From: Pirellulaceae bacterium
GTDB lineage: Bacteria; Planctomycetota; Planctomycetia; Pirellulales; Pirellulaceae
Direction: 5' to 3'
Assembly: GCA_020852965.1 (NCBI GenBank)
Contig: JADYZV010000064.1
Location: forward strand, 24,740 to 88,739
Length of the DNA stretch: 64,000 nucleotides
Shown: positions 9,511 through 19,318 of the stretch, one piece after another
Layout of the letters: the number at the start of each line of letters is the position of its first letter
Numbering within the stretch: position 1 is the stretch's first letter
Position numbers and translations under genes: made by a program
Notes under the pieces: model-generated
The model's database searches: none
The model's input: the letters and a program-made list of their open reading frames with translations, nothing else
What the model was told of the DNA's origin: nothing

Positions 9511-12500
9511 ATGAGCGATGGGCGAGGTGTCGAGCCTACGAAAGGCGAAAAGCACTCCTGGAAGAAGAAGGCACGACCCCCGTCCGCCGCCAGCGGAGGT
9601 AAGTATTGGGCCACTGGAGGCGCTAGCAAGCCGATTGTTTCGCGTAGCCTCGTTCGGCTGCTTGCAGCGCTCGCGGTGCTTTTGACGACGACCGCCGCTC
9701 TCGTATTGTACCTTTGGAATCAAAACAGCTCGACTCCATTCATCTCTATCGCGGCGATCGATTACGAGCATCCCTGGGCACCCAACGCGTGGGCCAAAGA
9801 GGACCAGCAACGCTTTCAATCGCTGGCCCAGAGCAGTCAATTTAAGGTGGTAGTGAAACAGGAGAAAAAGGATGGCACGTGGCAGGAGTTGATCCGTTCC
9901 GAGCTCGAAAAAATTACCCCCGGCGGACCTGGGGGAAGCCTGCTTCCGTTTCTATTTGGCTATCGCTCGGCCATCGTCCATCTTTCCGCTCATGGCGTTC
10001 TCAATCATGACAGCAAGCCTTGTTTGCTGTTCGCCGACGCAGATCCACTCGATGACGCAACTTGGGTTCCTCTAGCAGAAGTGCTCAATGCAATCGGCGA
10101 GGCGATTGGCGAGCCTACAGTCGGCGCGCATGAGATCGACACCAACCACCGAGCTCGAGTGTTGGTCATTCTGGATACTGGCAAACAACCACCAGATTTT
10201 CGCTGTGGCTTGCTGAGTTCGGGGTTCATCGATGCCGCCCGCGACGAGATCAAATCGCTCAAGTTTAAGAATTTTGCGGTCTTATTATCGTGCGACGAAG
10301 AGCAATGCGCTTGGACAGCACCGGAAATCAATGGGACCGTGTTTGGCTATATGGTAGCGACGGGACTGCATGGAATGGCGGATGAGCGATCTGGCAGTGG
10401 CGATGGCAATACGCGAGTCACCGTCCAAGAACTCGCCGACTTTGTCACTGCATCCGTGGATGGCTACGTTCGGGAGCATCGCGGTCGCGTTCAGCAACCG
10501 AACTTGGTCTGGTGTGGTGAGGAGCAAGATGGTGACTTCGATCTTTGTTTTAAATCGAGTTACACTTCTTCGGAAGTCTCCACCGAGCAGAAAAAATCAC
10601 GGATGGCGAATATAAAGAGATTGTCTATCGCTTGGACGGAATTTGGCGAGTGGAACCAACGCGCCCCCAGCTATGACAGTTGGCAACGTGCCAAGGCGTT
10701 GGCCCGTCTGACTCGTGCCGAACAACTATTGTGGGCTGGGTCTGCCTACCAAACGCAATTCACGCACGAGATTGACTTGGCTGAAAGAGTCTTTTCGGGA
10801 CCCGCCAATAGCGCCTGGCCCGATGCGATCTGTGGCAGCTCATTGGTGTTTCTCCATCGTGTACACGGTCGCGATCCGATCGCCGAACGCAGTGTGTTAG
10901 GGTTGTCTCTGGTATCCGAGTCCCAACAAGGTCCGTCCATCACCAACCCAGCGGCCGCGCCAGGCCCAGCAGCAGCGACTGCTTCGCCCGACACTGATAT
11001 AAAGAGCGATAACAGCGATGAGGCCGATGGCAAGCCAGCGTCGGACGCGGTATCGCCACCGCCGACACCTGCACAACAGATCATTGGTTGGTTGACTTTC
11101 AATGGGCAAGCCAAGGAAGGGCAACCGCCGCCGGAGCGTCCCGGACTTCCTCGGCGCTCGACTGCTGTGGGGTTTGTGTATGCTTGGTTGTCGGACAATT
11201 CGCAGTTCGTCAATGCGACTGTATTGAACCGGTTCCTAGATTGGATTGGGCCCATCCCAGATCCCAAGAGCGTCACTCGTGAAGAAGCACTGTTGCGAAC
11301 CATCCAGGAACATCTGCAGCTTACCAGCGGCTGGGAACTGCAGGCGGAAAAGGAACTCGGGCCATTGTGGAGTCAATACCTTCAAGCAGCAGATGCTTGC
11401 GAATCAGCCATCGCCACAGCCGAGCCTCGCGCGACTCAGTGCTTGGAACGCCACGCGGCGCAGTTGTTGATTGATCTACAGGTTGTTCGTGATCGTATCC
11501 ACGGTTGCCAAACGGATCGCGATGCCTCGGACTGCGCCATCGATTTGGATGATTTGCAAGCGACCGCGCAAAAGACACGCGATATCCGCGAGCGTCTTGA
11601 ACGCGCCTGGCGGCTGCGCGATGAGTTGGCCATGGAGCTGCCGACGCTGGCGCAATGGATCGCGTCGCCCATCGCTCGCCTTCAAAAAAAGTTGCCTTCC
11701 TCCTCAGACGCGTGGAGATTGTCGCAACAGCTCATCCAAGAGTTGGCTGCTATCCAAGTTCAATTGGCCGCAGGGCACGTCCCCGAGACAACGCAATTGG
11801 AGGCCGTGGAACAGCAATTGGAGAATCTGGTCGGCGCCTATTCTGATTCTGTGTACTATGTGACTGACCGCGACGCCAAAGGTCAGCGGAAGTCGGTCGG
11901 TAATCTCATGCTGAGCCTAGGCCTTCGACCCAATATTTATCCAGGTCTTGGGCTGAGTGCTCGCGGTAAACTGCATGAAGGGTTAGAGAATCGCTACGTC
12001 GACTTGCAGAAGATAGTCGGCCAAAAGAAAGTGCCAGACTATAGCACGAGCGAGCTTACCGAAGGAGTCGATCGTCAGCCTGTCTGGCAGCCAAGCGACC
12101 TGCCGGACGACTTGAGCACCTCCTTTGCCCCTCTCGCATTCACGGAAATCGCGGTTGGGCGAAAACTTTCAAGTCCTCAAGACACCGCAAAGTCTGCGCG
12201 CGGCAAGCTGGCCGCAGTGGGAGCAGAATTGCGGGACTTGTGGAAAGCTCGTCCAAACCAGTTGGCCGAAAACAGCCGTTCAGCCCTCGAAGCGATGAGT
12301 AGCTTGGAAAGGTCAAGTATTGCAGAAGCCGAAGCGAAGCTGCAGTCTGCAGAATACCACGCGCAATTGCTCACGCATTTGGTGCCCGTCAGTGGCTTCG
12401 ACGATTTCGACGATACTGCGCCGGCGAAGATAGCCAACTCGGTTTGCACTGAGCAGTATGCCTTGTGGCAATCGCGACGCGCACTGCTCGATTTCTGGGT

Positions 12501-14601
12501 TACCCCAGCGTTACCTGAGGCGTTCATGTTGGCTAGCTCACTGGATTGGCAGACCGTTGCCTCGCGAACGCCCGCGAGCGGACCAATCAAGCTCGCCGAA
12601 CAACTGCACCAATCGACCGCACAGCTCGCGTCTAACTGGGGCGATACCTTGCAGAGTCTACAGGCTGGCAAGCCGCCGGATGATTTGTGGCGAGCTACTC
12701 TCTCGTTGGCGAATTTCCCCACCGGTCGAGCTTGGCTGCGACTAGCACTGGATGGAAATCAGTCGAATATTCGGCTGCTGGAAAACGATCGCTTTCAATT
12801 GGAGATGGGGACTGGCGCATTGGCTACCAAGGCCGACCAGATTTCGATAGACGCCACCGATTTGCCCGAGGGCAACCATGAGCTGATTGCATGGTTCCGT
12901 GGGCACACCGCCAATGCACCCATCCCGATCTATGGCCAAGACCCACCTGTCACTCTGGCTTGGCAAGCCGAAGGGCCCGCAGATACCACGATTCGTGTCA
13001 ATGTAGACCCCAAACCCGCGCGGATCGTGTTTGTGCTCGATTGTTCAGGCTCGATGGGCGATAGACGCATGCAAACCGCCAAAGATACGCTGCTCGAAGC
13101 CCTACGCGATTTGAGCCATTTGCCTGAGGGTAGGGCCGAAACTGCCGTCGTATTGTTCGGACATACCGCCGAATACTCAAAGGGCGGAGCAGACGATTAT
13201 TCAAAATGGCCCGGCAAAAAGAATCGACCCTACAACGATGTCGAAGTGGTCCAGGGATTGGTCAGCCCAACGCCGAGTGTCATCAGCGAACTACAGGATA
13301 AACTAGCGAATCTCAAGTGCTGGGGGCGCACTCCGCTGTACGAAGCCATACGCCAGTCGGTTGACCTTCTGATCAAGCGTCACGATGGATTTGCGGGTGA
13401 TCTGCGCGTGGTCGTCATCACCGACGGCGACGATAACGTCTTCCCCTATCCCGATGGATTGGCCGGGAATGCCAAAGCCAAAGGAGCTTTTCTAGTTCCC
13501 AACGAGTACATTCATACGGTTCAATCCGCGATCGGCTTCGCCGCCGGTCGAGTTAGCTTAGACTTCGTCGCGTTTAATTTTAAACCTGGTGTTGGTGGTG
13601 ATGCCAACAAACTGGAAACGATGGCGCGACAAACCGGCGGCAAGGTCTACCAAGCGGGTGACCAAGACCTAGCCGATCAACTCCGCAATTCCATTGCACG
13701 CGACACCTACTCCACCAGAAACCTAACAACCAAGCGGACGATCGGCACCGCCATTCGGTTGTCGGACGAATTGCACGTCGATCCCAGCCAGCTCCCTGGC
13801 CAATTTGAAGTTCAAATCGATAATACAACCGCCCGCAAAACGGTCGCGCTGCTCGGAGGCGAGACCATTGAATTGCAATATCAACGACAACAACTGGGCC
13901 TGAGTTTCCTACCGCACGACGAAGGTGACATGTACCCCGAACCTGGAGAATTTCACTACGGCGATCAGCCCTACAAGGCCATCATGCTCCGGGGAAAGCC
14001 CGATAACGTCCCGCAAATTCACATGTGTTTGCAATCGAGCGATCCCGCGCGGCAGTCGCTACGCCCGGGACGTTTTCTCCTTGAAGTGCGTCGTGTCCGT
14101 TCAGGCGAGTCGGGTGGCGAACGGATCGCGTGGAGCTCGGATGCCTTGTGGGAAAACCATCATCGCTCCCCCGTGCTGCGCGTGACTTTCAAAAACTTGC
14201 CCGAACTACAACGCGATTGGTTAGAAACACGCTTGTGGATCGCGCAACCTGACAGCGGTGATCGGTCGCAACGACTATCGGTTGCTCGATTCAAGGAACA
14301 AGCCGTGCAGGTAGCACCCGGCGTCAGCGCATCCGCCGAAACTCGAACCGAAGCGGGCGGATTGCGATTGACCTTGACCGAAAATCGCCAAACCGACTCG
14401 CCCCTCATTCACTGGCAAGTGCTGCCGATTCCCGATAAGTTTGTTGAACACCAAATCCATGACAAAAAAACTGTGCATGAGTTTTTCTTTTCCGATGCAC
14501 AAGTCCAAAATCAAATCGAGCTGACTGCAACTCCACTACCAGAAGTCGCCGGTGATGACTGGCAAGCGACTCCGTGGTTGCGCATTCCCGCTTGGAAGTA
14601 G
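9511..14601 (+). CDS. giant membrane-anchored pseudo-caspase / von Willebrand A protein
   Basis: 1696 residues. The ATG at 9511 follows CGGAG; a GTG 24 bases upstream is less likely. A basic N-terminus and one membrane helix (about 46-67) precede a caspase-like domain (about 90-350). The His strand HLSAHG keeps His161, but the Cys strand VILDTGKQ has Gly224 where caspases have Cys. A helical region (about 400-1050) follows. From about 1170 there is a vWA domain with a complete metal site: DCSGSM (Asp1177), GRTPLYEA and ITDGDDN. The C-terminal 330 residues are beta-rich. The vWA domain probably binds a protein partner through a divalent cation. The N-terminal plan matches the gene at 824. Confidence 0.85.
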   Translation: MSDGRGVEPTKGEKHSWKKKARPPSAASGGKYWATGGASKPIVSRSLVRLLAALAVLLTTTAALVLYLWNQNSSTPFISIAAIDYEHPWAPNAWAKEDQQRFQSLAQSSQFKVVVKQEKKDGTWQELIRSELEKITPGGPGGSLLPFLFGYRSAIVHLSAHGVLNHDSKPCLLFADADPLDDATWVPLAEVLNAIGEAIGEPTVGAHEIDTNHRARVLVILDTGKQPPDFRCGLLSSGFIDAARDEIKSLKFKNFAVLLSCDEEQCAWTAPEINGTVFGYMVATGLHGMADERSGSGDGNTRVTVQELADFVTASVDGYVREHRGRVQQPNLVWCGEEQDGDFDLCFKSSYTSSEVSTEQKKSRMANIKRLSIAWTEFGEWNQRAPSYDSWQRAKALARLTRAEQLLWAGSAYQTQFTHEIDLAERVFSGPANSAWPDAICGSSLVFLHRVHGRDPIAERSVLGLSLVSESQQGPSITNPAAAPGPAAATASPDTDIKSDNSDEADGKPASDAVSPPPTPAQQIIGWLTFNGQAKEGQPPPERPGLPRRSTAVGFVYAWLSDNSQFVNATVLNRFLDWIGPIPDPKSVTREEALLRTIQEHLQLTSGWELQAEKELGPLWSQYLQAADACESAIATAEPRATQCLERHAAQLLIDLQVVRDRIHGCQTDRDASDCAIDLDDLQATAQKTRDIRERLERAWRLRDELAMELPTLAQWIASPIARLQKKLPSSSDAWRLSQQLIQELAAIQVQLAAGHVPETTQLEAVEQQLENLVGAYSDSVYYVTDRDAKGQRKSVGNLMLSLGLRPNIYPGLGLSARGKLHEGLENRYVDLQKIVGQKKVPDYSTSELTEGVDRQPVWQPSDLPDDLSTSFAPLAFTEIAVGRKLSSPQDTAKSARGKLAAVGAELRDLWKARPNQLAENSRSALEAMSSLERSSIAEAEAKLQSAEYHAQLLTHLVPVSGFDDFDDTAPAKIANSVCTEQYALWQSRRALLDFWVTPALPEAFMLASSLDWQTVASRTPASGPIKLAEQLHQSTAQLASNWGDTLQSLQAGKPPDDLWRATLSLANFPTGRAWLRLALDGNQSNIRLLENDRFQLEMGTGALATKADQISIDATDLPEGNHELIAWFRGHTANAPIPIYGQDPPVTLAWQAEGPADTTIRVNVDPKPARIVFVLDCSGSMGDRRMQTAKDTLLEALRDLSHLPEGRAETAVVLFGHTAEYSKGGADDYSKWPGKKNRPYNDVEVVQGLVSPTPSVISELQDKLANLKCWGRTPLYEAIRQSVDLLIKRHDGFAGDLRVVVITDGDDNVFPYPDGLAGNAKAKGAFLVPNEYIHTVQSAIGFAAGRVSLDFVAFNFKPGVGGDANKLETMARQTGGKVYQAGDQDLADQLRNSIARDTYSTRNLTTKRTIGTAIRLSDELHVDPSQLPGQFEVQIDNTTARKTVALLGGETIELQYQRQQLGLSFLPHDEGDMYPEPGEFHYGDQPYKAIMLRGKPDNVPQIHMCLQSSDPARQSLRPGRFLLEVRRVRSGESGGERIAWSSDALWENHHRSPVLRVTFKNLPELQRDWLETRLWIAQPDSGDRSQRLSVARFKEQAVQVAPGVSASAETRTEAGGLRLTLTENRQTDSPLIHWQVLPIPDKFVEHQIHDKKTVHEFFFSDAQVQNQIELTATPLPEVAGDDWQATPWLRIPAWK

Positions 14602-14616
14602 CCTGACCGCGGTTAA

Positions 14617-16068
14617 TTAATAGTAGCGGTTGAGAGTGACCCGAAACTCTTTGTCAAACACACGATCAAAGCTGTTGCCCAGTGGCGTAGCATAACCGAA
14701 TCCTAGCCGTGAGTTGTTGCGAATATTGAATATCAATCCGACCTGTATATTGACATTGTCAAAATCGGTAATCACTTGGTTGATTTGATTGCTCGTATCC
14801 GTAATGCTGTCGGCGCTAGTCAACGAACGGTTGTAGTGCAACTCGGCCACAGGAGCAATTCCGGTCACGGTTCGACGTTGACTACCAGTCGCCTGATATA
14901 GCCAGTAGCCGATGCTCAAGTCTGTGTATAGTAGGGTGAAATCCTGCAGGGTACCGATTTGTCTTTGCACAGAGTTTTCTGTGGCAATTACCGGATTTCC
15001 GTTGGCGTCAATGTCGCACTGAACCATCCATTGTGCAAACAGTCGCTCACTCGGTATGAACGCTCCGCCAATAAACGGCATGATATGCGTTGACTCGTTG
15101 TCAATCCGCAGATACTCCTCACGCGTTGCTGGATCGATGACTCGCGTATCCTGGGCAGTCGGAACGAGAAGAGACGAACCGGCGGTAACCAACCAGTTTT
15201 CCCGGTGAATCAAGACACCCTTGAGTGAAAAAAACATATTTCCGAACTGGAATTGGTTGTCGCTGGTTAGACCGTTGGTCAGGATGTCATTATCAATACT
15301 CGATCCAAATGGAGTGCGCACTTCGAATGAGCACAGGCCATCCCAAAAGGTCTTTTCGAAGCCGGGAGAATAGCGATTCACCGAGATAGGCTGACTGGCC
15401 AAGGGGACCCCGGTAAAGTGACTGTAATTGAAAAAGATGCGGTCCCGTGGAATCGGTGAGCTGTTTTCGGCAAGTTTCATTCGTCCCAACGCGTAGCCAG
15501 CATTGGGAACTGTTTGGGTTAATGGCTCGTAGTCGCGAATGAGAATCGAAGTACTACCACCAGGTCCGAAGAAATCCCCCATCATCTCAGGCGTTGTCGC
15601 GCCGCGTAGCGAAGAACCAAAAGCTCCCTCGCTTCCTCTGCCCAAGTTGGCCGCAAACAAATCGGTCGTATTAGGGCCAGTGGAAGGCTGAGCGAGTGAC
15701 GAATTGTTGGACTCACCAGAAAGATTAGGTGAATCGGGCGATGCGGCCATATCGGATGGACTGCGTCCGCTGTCCGACAGGGACTGGCTACCAGAGCCAG
15801 TCGATCCTGGGGGTGACGGCTGGACGGGGGGCGCAAGCACTGTACCGGGCAAACCGAACTGCGGCGTCAACTGACTGGGGGCACAGGGCTCGCACAGCCG
15901 CTGCTGTTGGCAGTCGAGACAGGTCCAGCGTCCACATTGGCAACGTGTTCCCGAAACTCGAGTAATCTGTGAGTATTCAGACTGGGACTGGCCGATGGCT
16001 GCGGGCGACGCACTCCACATCAGGGCCAGTATGATGAGCAATTTGAGAGGCGTACGTCCGTCACGCAT
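14617..16068 (-). CDS. secreted outer-membrane barrel-like protein with Cys-rich N-terminus
   Basis: 483 residues. The start is secure: AAGGAGG lies 7-8 bases before the ATG at 16068. A signal peptide (about 1-26) is followed by a Cys cluster (CQCGRWTCLDCQQQRLCEPC), a Pro/Ser/Gly-rich linker (about 70-160), and a beta-rich C-terminal domain ending in FRVTLNRYY. The terminal aromatic residue and the alternating strands (GLIFNIRNNSRLGFGYATP) suggest an outer-membrane barrel. Its build is shared with the gene at 38371. It converges with the pseudo-caspase/vWA gene, with only 15 bases between stops. Function unknown. Confidence 0.75.
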   Translation of the reverse strand: MRDGRTPLKLLIILALMWSASPAAIGQSQSEYSQITRVSGTRCQCGRWTCLDCQQQRLCEPCAPSQLTPQFGLPGTVLAPPVQPSPPGSTGSGSQSLSDSGRSPSDMAASPDSPNLSGESNNSSLAQPSTGPNTTDLFAANLGRGSEGAFGSSLRGATTPEMMGDFFGPGGSTSILIRDYEPLTQTVPNAGYALGRMKLAENSSPIPRDRIFFNYSHFTGVPLASQPISVNRYSPGFEKTFWDGLCSFEVRTPFGSSIDNDILTNGLTSDNQFQFGNMFFSLKGVLIHRENWLVTAGSSLLVPTAQDTRVIDPATREEYLRIDNESTHIMPFIGGAFIPSERLFAQWMVQCDIDANGNPVIATENSVQRQIGTLQDFTLLYTDLSIGYWLYQATGSQRRTVTGIAPVAELHYNRSLTSADSITDTSNQINQVITDFDNVNIQVGLIFNIRNNSRLGFGYATPLGNSFDRVFDKEFRVTLNRYY

Positions 16069-16708
16069 GTTAATTCCCTCCTTGGAATTATGTTGAACTT
16101 ATGGCGCTTATGCCGTTCGCCAACCTCGTCGCCGCAAACAAGACAATCGAAGACAATGGACGAGAACAGTTTCAAGCCACTGTTTATTTCATATCGCACA
16201 CGGCAATGCAAAATATTTCTCTAAAGTTAGATAGAAACGCACCTGCGTGTTATCGAGCGAAATACACTTGACGCAATCAGCTTGAATTGCCCACGTTTGG
16301 AAATTGTAATAAACTGCCCATTCTAACTGTGGGCGGAAATGCGGTGGGACAGATTCAACGTACCAACCGGCCCACAAAATTGCGTCGAGTAGGCGGGGCG
16401 TAGTGGATGGCCGCTCGCGGCGAAGCGGATTGAGGCAAATTGGGTCTAGCCGGCCGTACCTGTCTCCACTGTGTATCGAACTGGGGCTGCGTGCCATATA
16501 ATGGCCGAGCCGATAATGATTATGATTGCCGCTCGTTACATTCGGATGATACACAAGTTTGAGCAATTACAAACTTATGCACGTTTTCAAGATTCGGTTG
16601 AGTGCAAAATGTACTTGCTGACGCGGCGGGTAATGAATAGCGGGTTATGAATAATCTGGGTTCAATCCACAGCCGCAATTCGCGTTGCTACCAACAAGAC
16701 TGACGTTT
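16069..16708. other. 640-base intergenic gap with divergent promoters
   Basis: Lies between the starts of the barrel-like gene (minus) and the kinase gene (plus). It is more AT-rich by eye than the flanking genes and contains the dyad CCATATAATGG near 16494-16504. A 125-codon minus-strand open frame (16189-16566) has no ribosome site or recognisable domain, and I do not count it as a gene. Confidence 0.4.
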
Positions 16709-19189
16709 ATGTGGCAGACGGGCCAAACCCCAATTCCTGGTTACAAACTTGAAAAATTCTTGGGTCGAGGGAACTTCGGTGAGGTTTGGCAAGCATCCTC
16801 ACCTGGGGGGACCAAGTGCGCTCTGAAATTCTTGAATCTGCGGGAGCGACAAGGTCGCAAGGAATTGCGTGCAATTCAGCGACTAAAACAGATTCGGCAT
16901 GCCAATCTAATGCCATTCAACGCGATGTGGTTGCTCGATGAACAGCAACGGGTTGTGCCCGACGATCATTTGGATTCCTCGCATCCCTTCATGGAAGATA
17001 CGCAACGCCAGACACTCGTCTCAACCCCGCAGATTCCAGAGCAAGACAAGCCCAAGACGTTGGTGATTGCCATGCCGGTGGCCGAAGGCAACTTGCTGGA
17101 GTTGCTGCAGGAACGTCGCAAGCTCGGTCAAGATATTCCAGTCGAGGAATTGCTCGTCTACATGATGGACGCAGCCAGGGCACTCGACTATCTGAATTCG
17201 CAGCGTCATGAGTATGCGGGCGAAATCGTCGCGGTGCAGCATGGAGATGTGAAGCCTGAGAATTTGGTGCTGCTGGGCGGTAGCGTGCTGTTATGCGATT
17301 TCGGAGTAGCGCGAACCCTGGGGACGGGGTCTGCTACTCGAGGTACGTCGCTCGGTGGCAGTTTGGCCTATATGGCCCCGGAATGCATGGCTGGGCAGAC
17401 AAGCGTGCATTCCGACCAATTCTCACTGGCGATTAGCTATGTCGAACTGCGAACCGGACGTCTGCCGTTTGCCGACGATTCGATGAGTCAGATTATTGAA
17501 GATCGACGCAAGGGGCATTTAGACCTCGAAGAGCTGTCCCCGGCCGAAGCACGCGTTATACAGCGCGCCTGTTCGGCCAATCCCGACAAACGCTTTGGAT
17601 CGAGCGTCGAAATGATCGAAGCGCTGCGAACCGCCGTGCTCGGAGTTGCGCCGGCGACCAGGAATTTCAATTGGTTGGCCCTTGCTACTCTAGTAGGCTT
17701 GTGTTTGGCGACGGGCTTGTTGTTCTGGACTTTCTATGAACCCTCCGCCGATCCAATCGTAGATTCCTCCGCCGATCCGATCGTAGATTCCTCCGCCGAT
17801 CCGGTCGGTGAACCGCCAGCGATGAAAATGGGCGAAAAATATTTCTTGGAAGCCAAGGCGTTGCTGCGATCGCCGGACGTGTCACCCGCCCAGCTCGCCG
17901 ATGCTACCAAGCTGTACCTTTCGGCGCTGGCCCATGACTTCCCTTCAGAAGTCCCTGCGTCACGAAGAATGGGAATTCAAGACGATGTTGCGCGCGAAAA
18001 AAACTATCCGGCTGTCATGCGGAGACAACTCGGCCAACTTGTCGCCGTGCATCCCGAATCTCTACGCGTATTGGTCCTGGGGGATGACGGCCGGTCGCTC
18101 GTTGATCCAGGCGACGCCCCGCCGCACCCGTCTATCTCGTGGGACCAGCCGGAACCGATCGCGTCGATTCACTGGCTCGACCAGTCGCATCTGTTGATAA
18201 CGGATCTAGCCACCAATTTGTGGCGGCTGAATCTGGAAACACGACAGGCAGAAAAAATTGCAACCGGCGTTCTGCGTGTCGTCTCCAGCCCTCTCAGCGG
18301 AACTGCGCTGACTGCGAGCAGTAGTGATGATACCGGTAAGAGTTCCCTAATGCGGGTTCGGACAAGCACTGAGCATCAAATACGTATGCCAGAAAGTCGC
18401 CCCGAAATGTTTATTCCGCTGCTCGGAATCGATCTCAAGGGACAATGGGGGACTGTCTTCGAACAATTCGAGAAAGCGGGGACCGGCATCGTCTTGCAAT
18501 TCGACTTGGCGAGCGAACCGCCTAGCACGTTAGTCGATACTGGGATCGAGCCCTATTGCTGTACTTGCCTGCGCGTTGGCGACAATTGTTATGCGATCGT
18601 TGGAGGCAAGTCGCCAGACCACGCTTCGGGCTTAGCCGTCCTACGGCTACAAGCCAACGATAATTCCACAAACGTAACATTTCCCACCGATGCGGCCCAA
18701 CAGAATGTTTTTGAAGGGAGCGATCGATTCGTGCGATCGCTGGCTACCTGTGTGCTGCCAGACGAATCCGGCGGTCTGTTGGCCGCCGGTCACGACATCG
18801 GCGTCGGTAGCTCGACGACCGAACTGTGGGAAATACAACCCAACGGCATCGTCAGTTTTCAAGCGTTTGTGGGGCAAGAGACGTCTGGTCCAGAGATCTC
18901 CGCATTAGCCTTTGATGCTAAGGGCCAATGGTTAGTACGAGGTACTTCGTGGGGCGAAGTACGTCTGACGAAGCTCAGCACGCCGGAACTCGATTTCCAA
19001 CTTATGTCGGATGACTATCAAGAGGAGGTCCTCCAAGTTCAGATTGTTGAAGACAAGCTGATCGCTACGTTTAAAGATGCTACGATTCTGATCTGGAATT
19101 TTTACGAATGCCAAATGGTCTATGAGGCGCACGTCAAAGCGAATCGGCCATTCCCCACACCCGTGAATTTTCGGCCTCAAGCAGGTTGA
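16709..19189 (+). CDS. membrane Ser/Thr protein kinase with propeller-like sensor domain
   Basis: About 826 residues. Kinase domain about 12-310: Gly loop LGRGNFGEVW, ALKFLN for the ATP lysine, catalytic loop HGDVKPENL, metal motif CDFGVAR and GSLAYMAPE. The Arg before the catalytic Asp is replaced by Gly (HGD, not HRD), so this is a non-RD kinase that should not need activation-loop phosphorylation. A membrane helix follows (about 322-344), then three copies of an 8-residue Asp/Ser repeat (SSADPIVD) and a beta-rich, WD40-like C-terminal domain of about 450 residues, probably outside the cytoplasm. The Gly loop is identical to that of the kinase at 29875. The start is unsure: ATG 16709 is preferred to TTG 16685. 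Confidence 0.9.
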   Translation: MWQTGQTPIPGYKLEKFLGRGNFGEVWQASSPGGTKCALKFLNLRERQGRKELRAIQRLKQIRHANLMPFNAMWLLDEQQRVVPDDHLDSSHPFMEDTQRQTLVSTPQIPEQDKPKTLVIAMPVAEGNLLELLQERRKLGQDIPVEELLVYMMDAARALDYLNSQRHEYAGEIVAVQHGDVKPENLVLLGGSVLLCDFGVARTLGTGSATRGTSLGGSLAYMAPECMAGQTSVHSDQFSLAISYVELRTGRLPFADDSMSQIIEDRRKGHLDLEELSPAEARVIQRACSANPDKRFGSSVEMIEALRTAVLGVAPATRNFNWLALATLVGLCLATGLLFWTFYEPSADPIVDSSADPIVDSSADPVGEPPAMKMGEKYFLEAKALLRSPDVSPAQLADATKLYLSALAHDFPSEVPASRRMGIQDDVAREKNYPAVMRRQLGQLVAVHPESLRVLVLGDDGRSLVDPGDAPPHPSISWDQPEPIASIHWLDQSHLLITDLATNLWRLNLETRQAEKIATGVLRVVSSPLSGTALTASSSDDTGKSSLMRVRTSTEHQIRMPESRPEMFIPLLGIDLKGQWGTVFEQFEKAGTGIVLQFDLASEPPSTLVDTGIEPYCCTCLRVGDNCYAIVGGKSPDHASGLAVLRLQANDNSTNVTFPTDAAQQNVFEGSDRFVRSLATCVLPDESGGLLAAGHDIGVGSSTTELWEIQPNGIVSFQAFVGQETSGPEISALAFDAKGQWLVRGTSWGEVRLTKLSTPELDFQLMSDDYQEEVLQVQIVEDKLIATFKDATILIWNFYECQMVYEAHVKANRPFPTPVNFRPQAG
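17745..17810 (+). repeat. in-frame 24-bp tandem repeat inside the kinase gene
   Basis: Two full copies and a partial third of a 24-base unit (tcctccgccgatccgatcgt...) encode SSADPIVD in the juxtamembrane linker. Slippage here would change linker length by 8 residues without breaking the frame. Confidence 0.8.
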
Positions 19190-19318
19190 ACCGAGAAAGT
19201 GGTCCAGTCCATATACGTCCGCCGGAACCACAGCAACTGCGCCGTGAAATTCAACGCGACTATCGAGCGGGCCAACGGCGGATGCCTTGCGAAAATTGGA
19301 CCATCTCAGCCGCACGGC

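Noticed and set aside
16189..16566. 125-codon minus-strand frame in the gap before the kinase
   Set aside because: No ribosome site, no known motif, and it sits in a divergent promoter gap.
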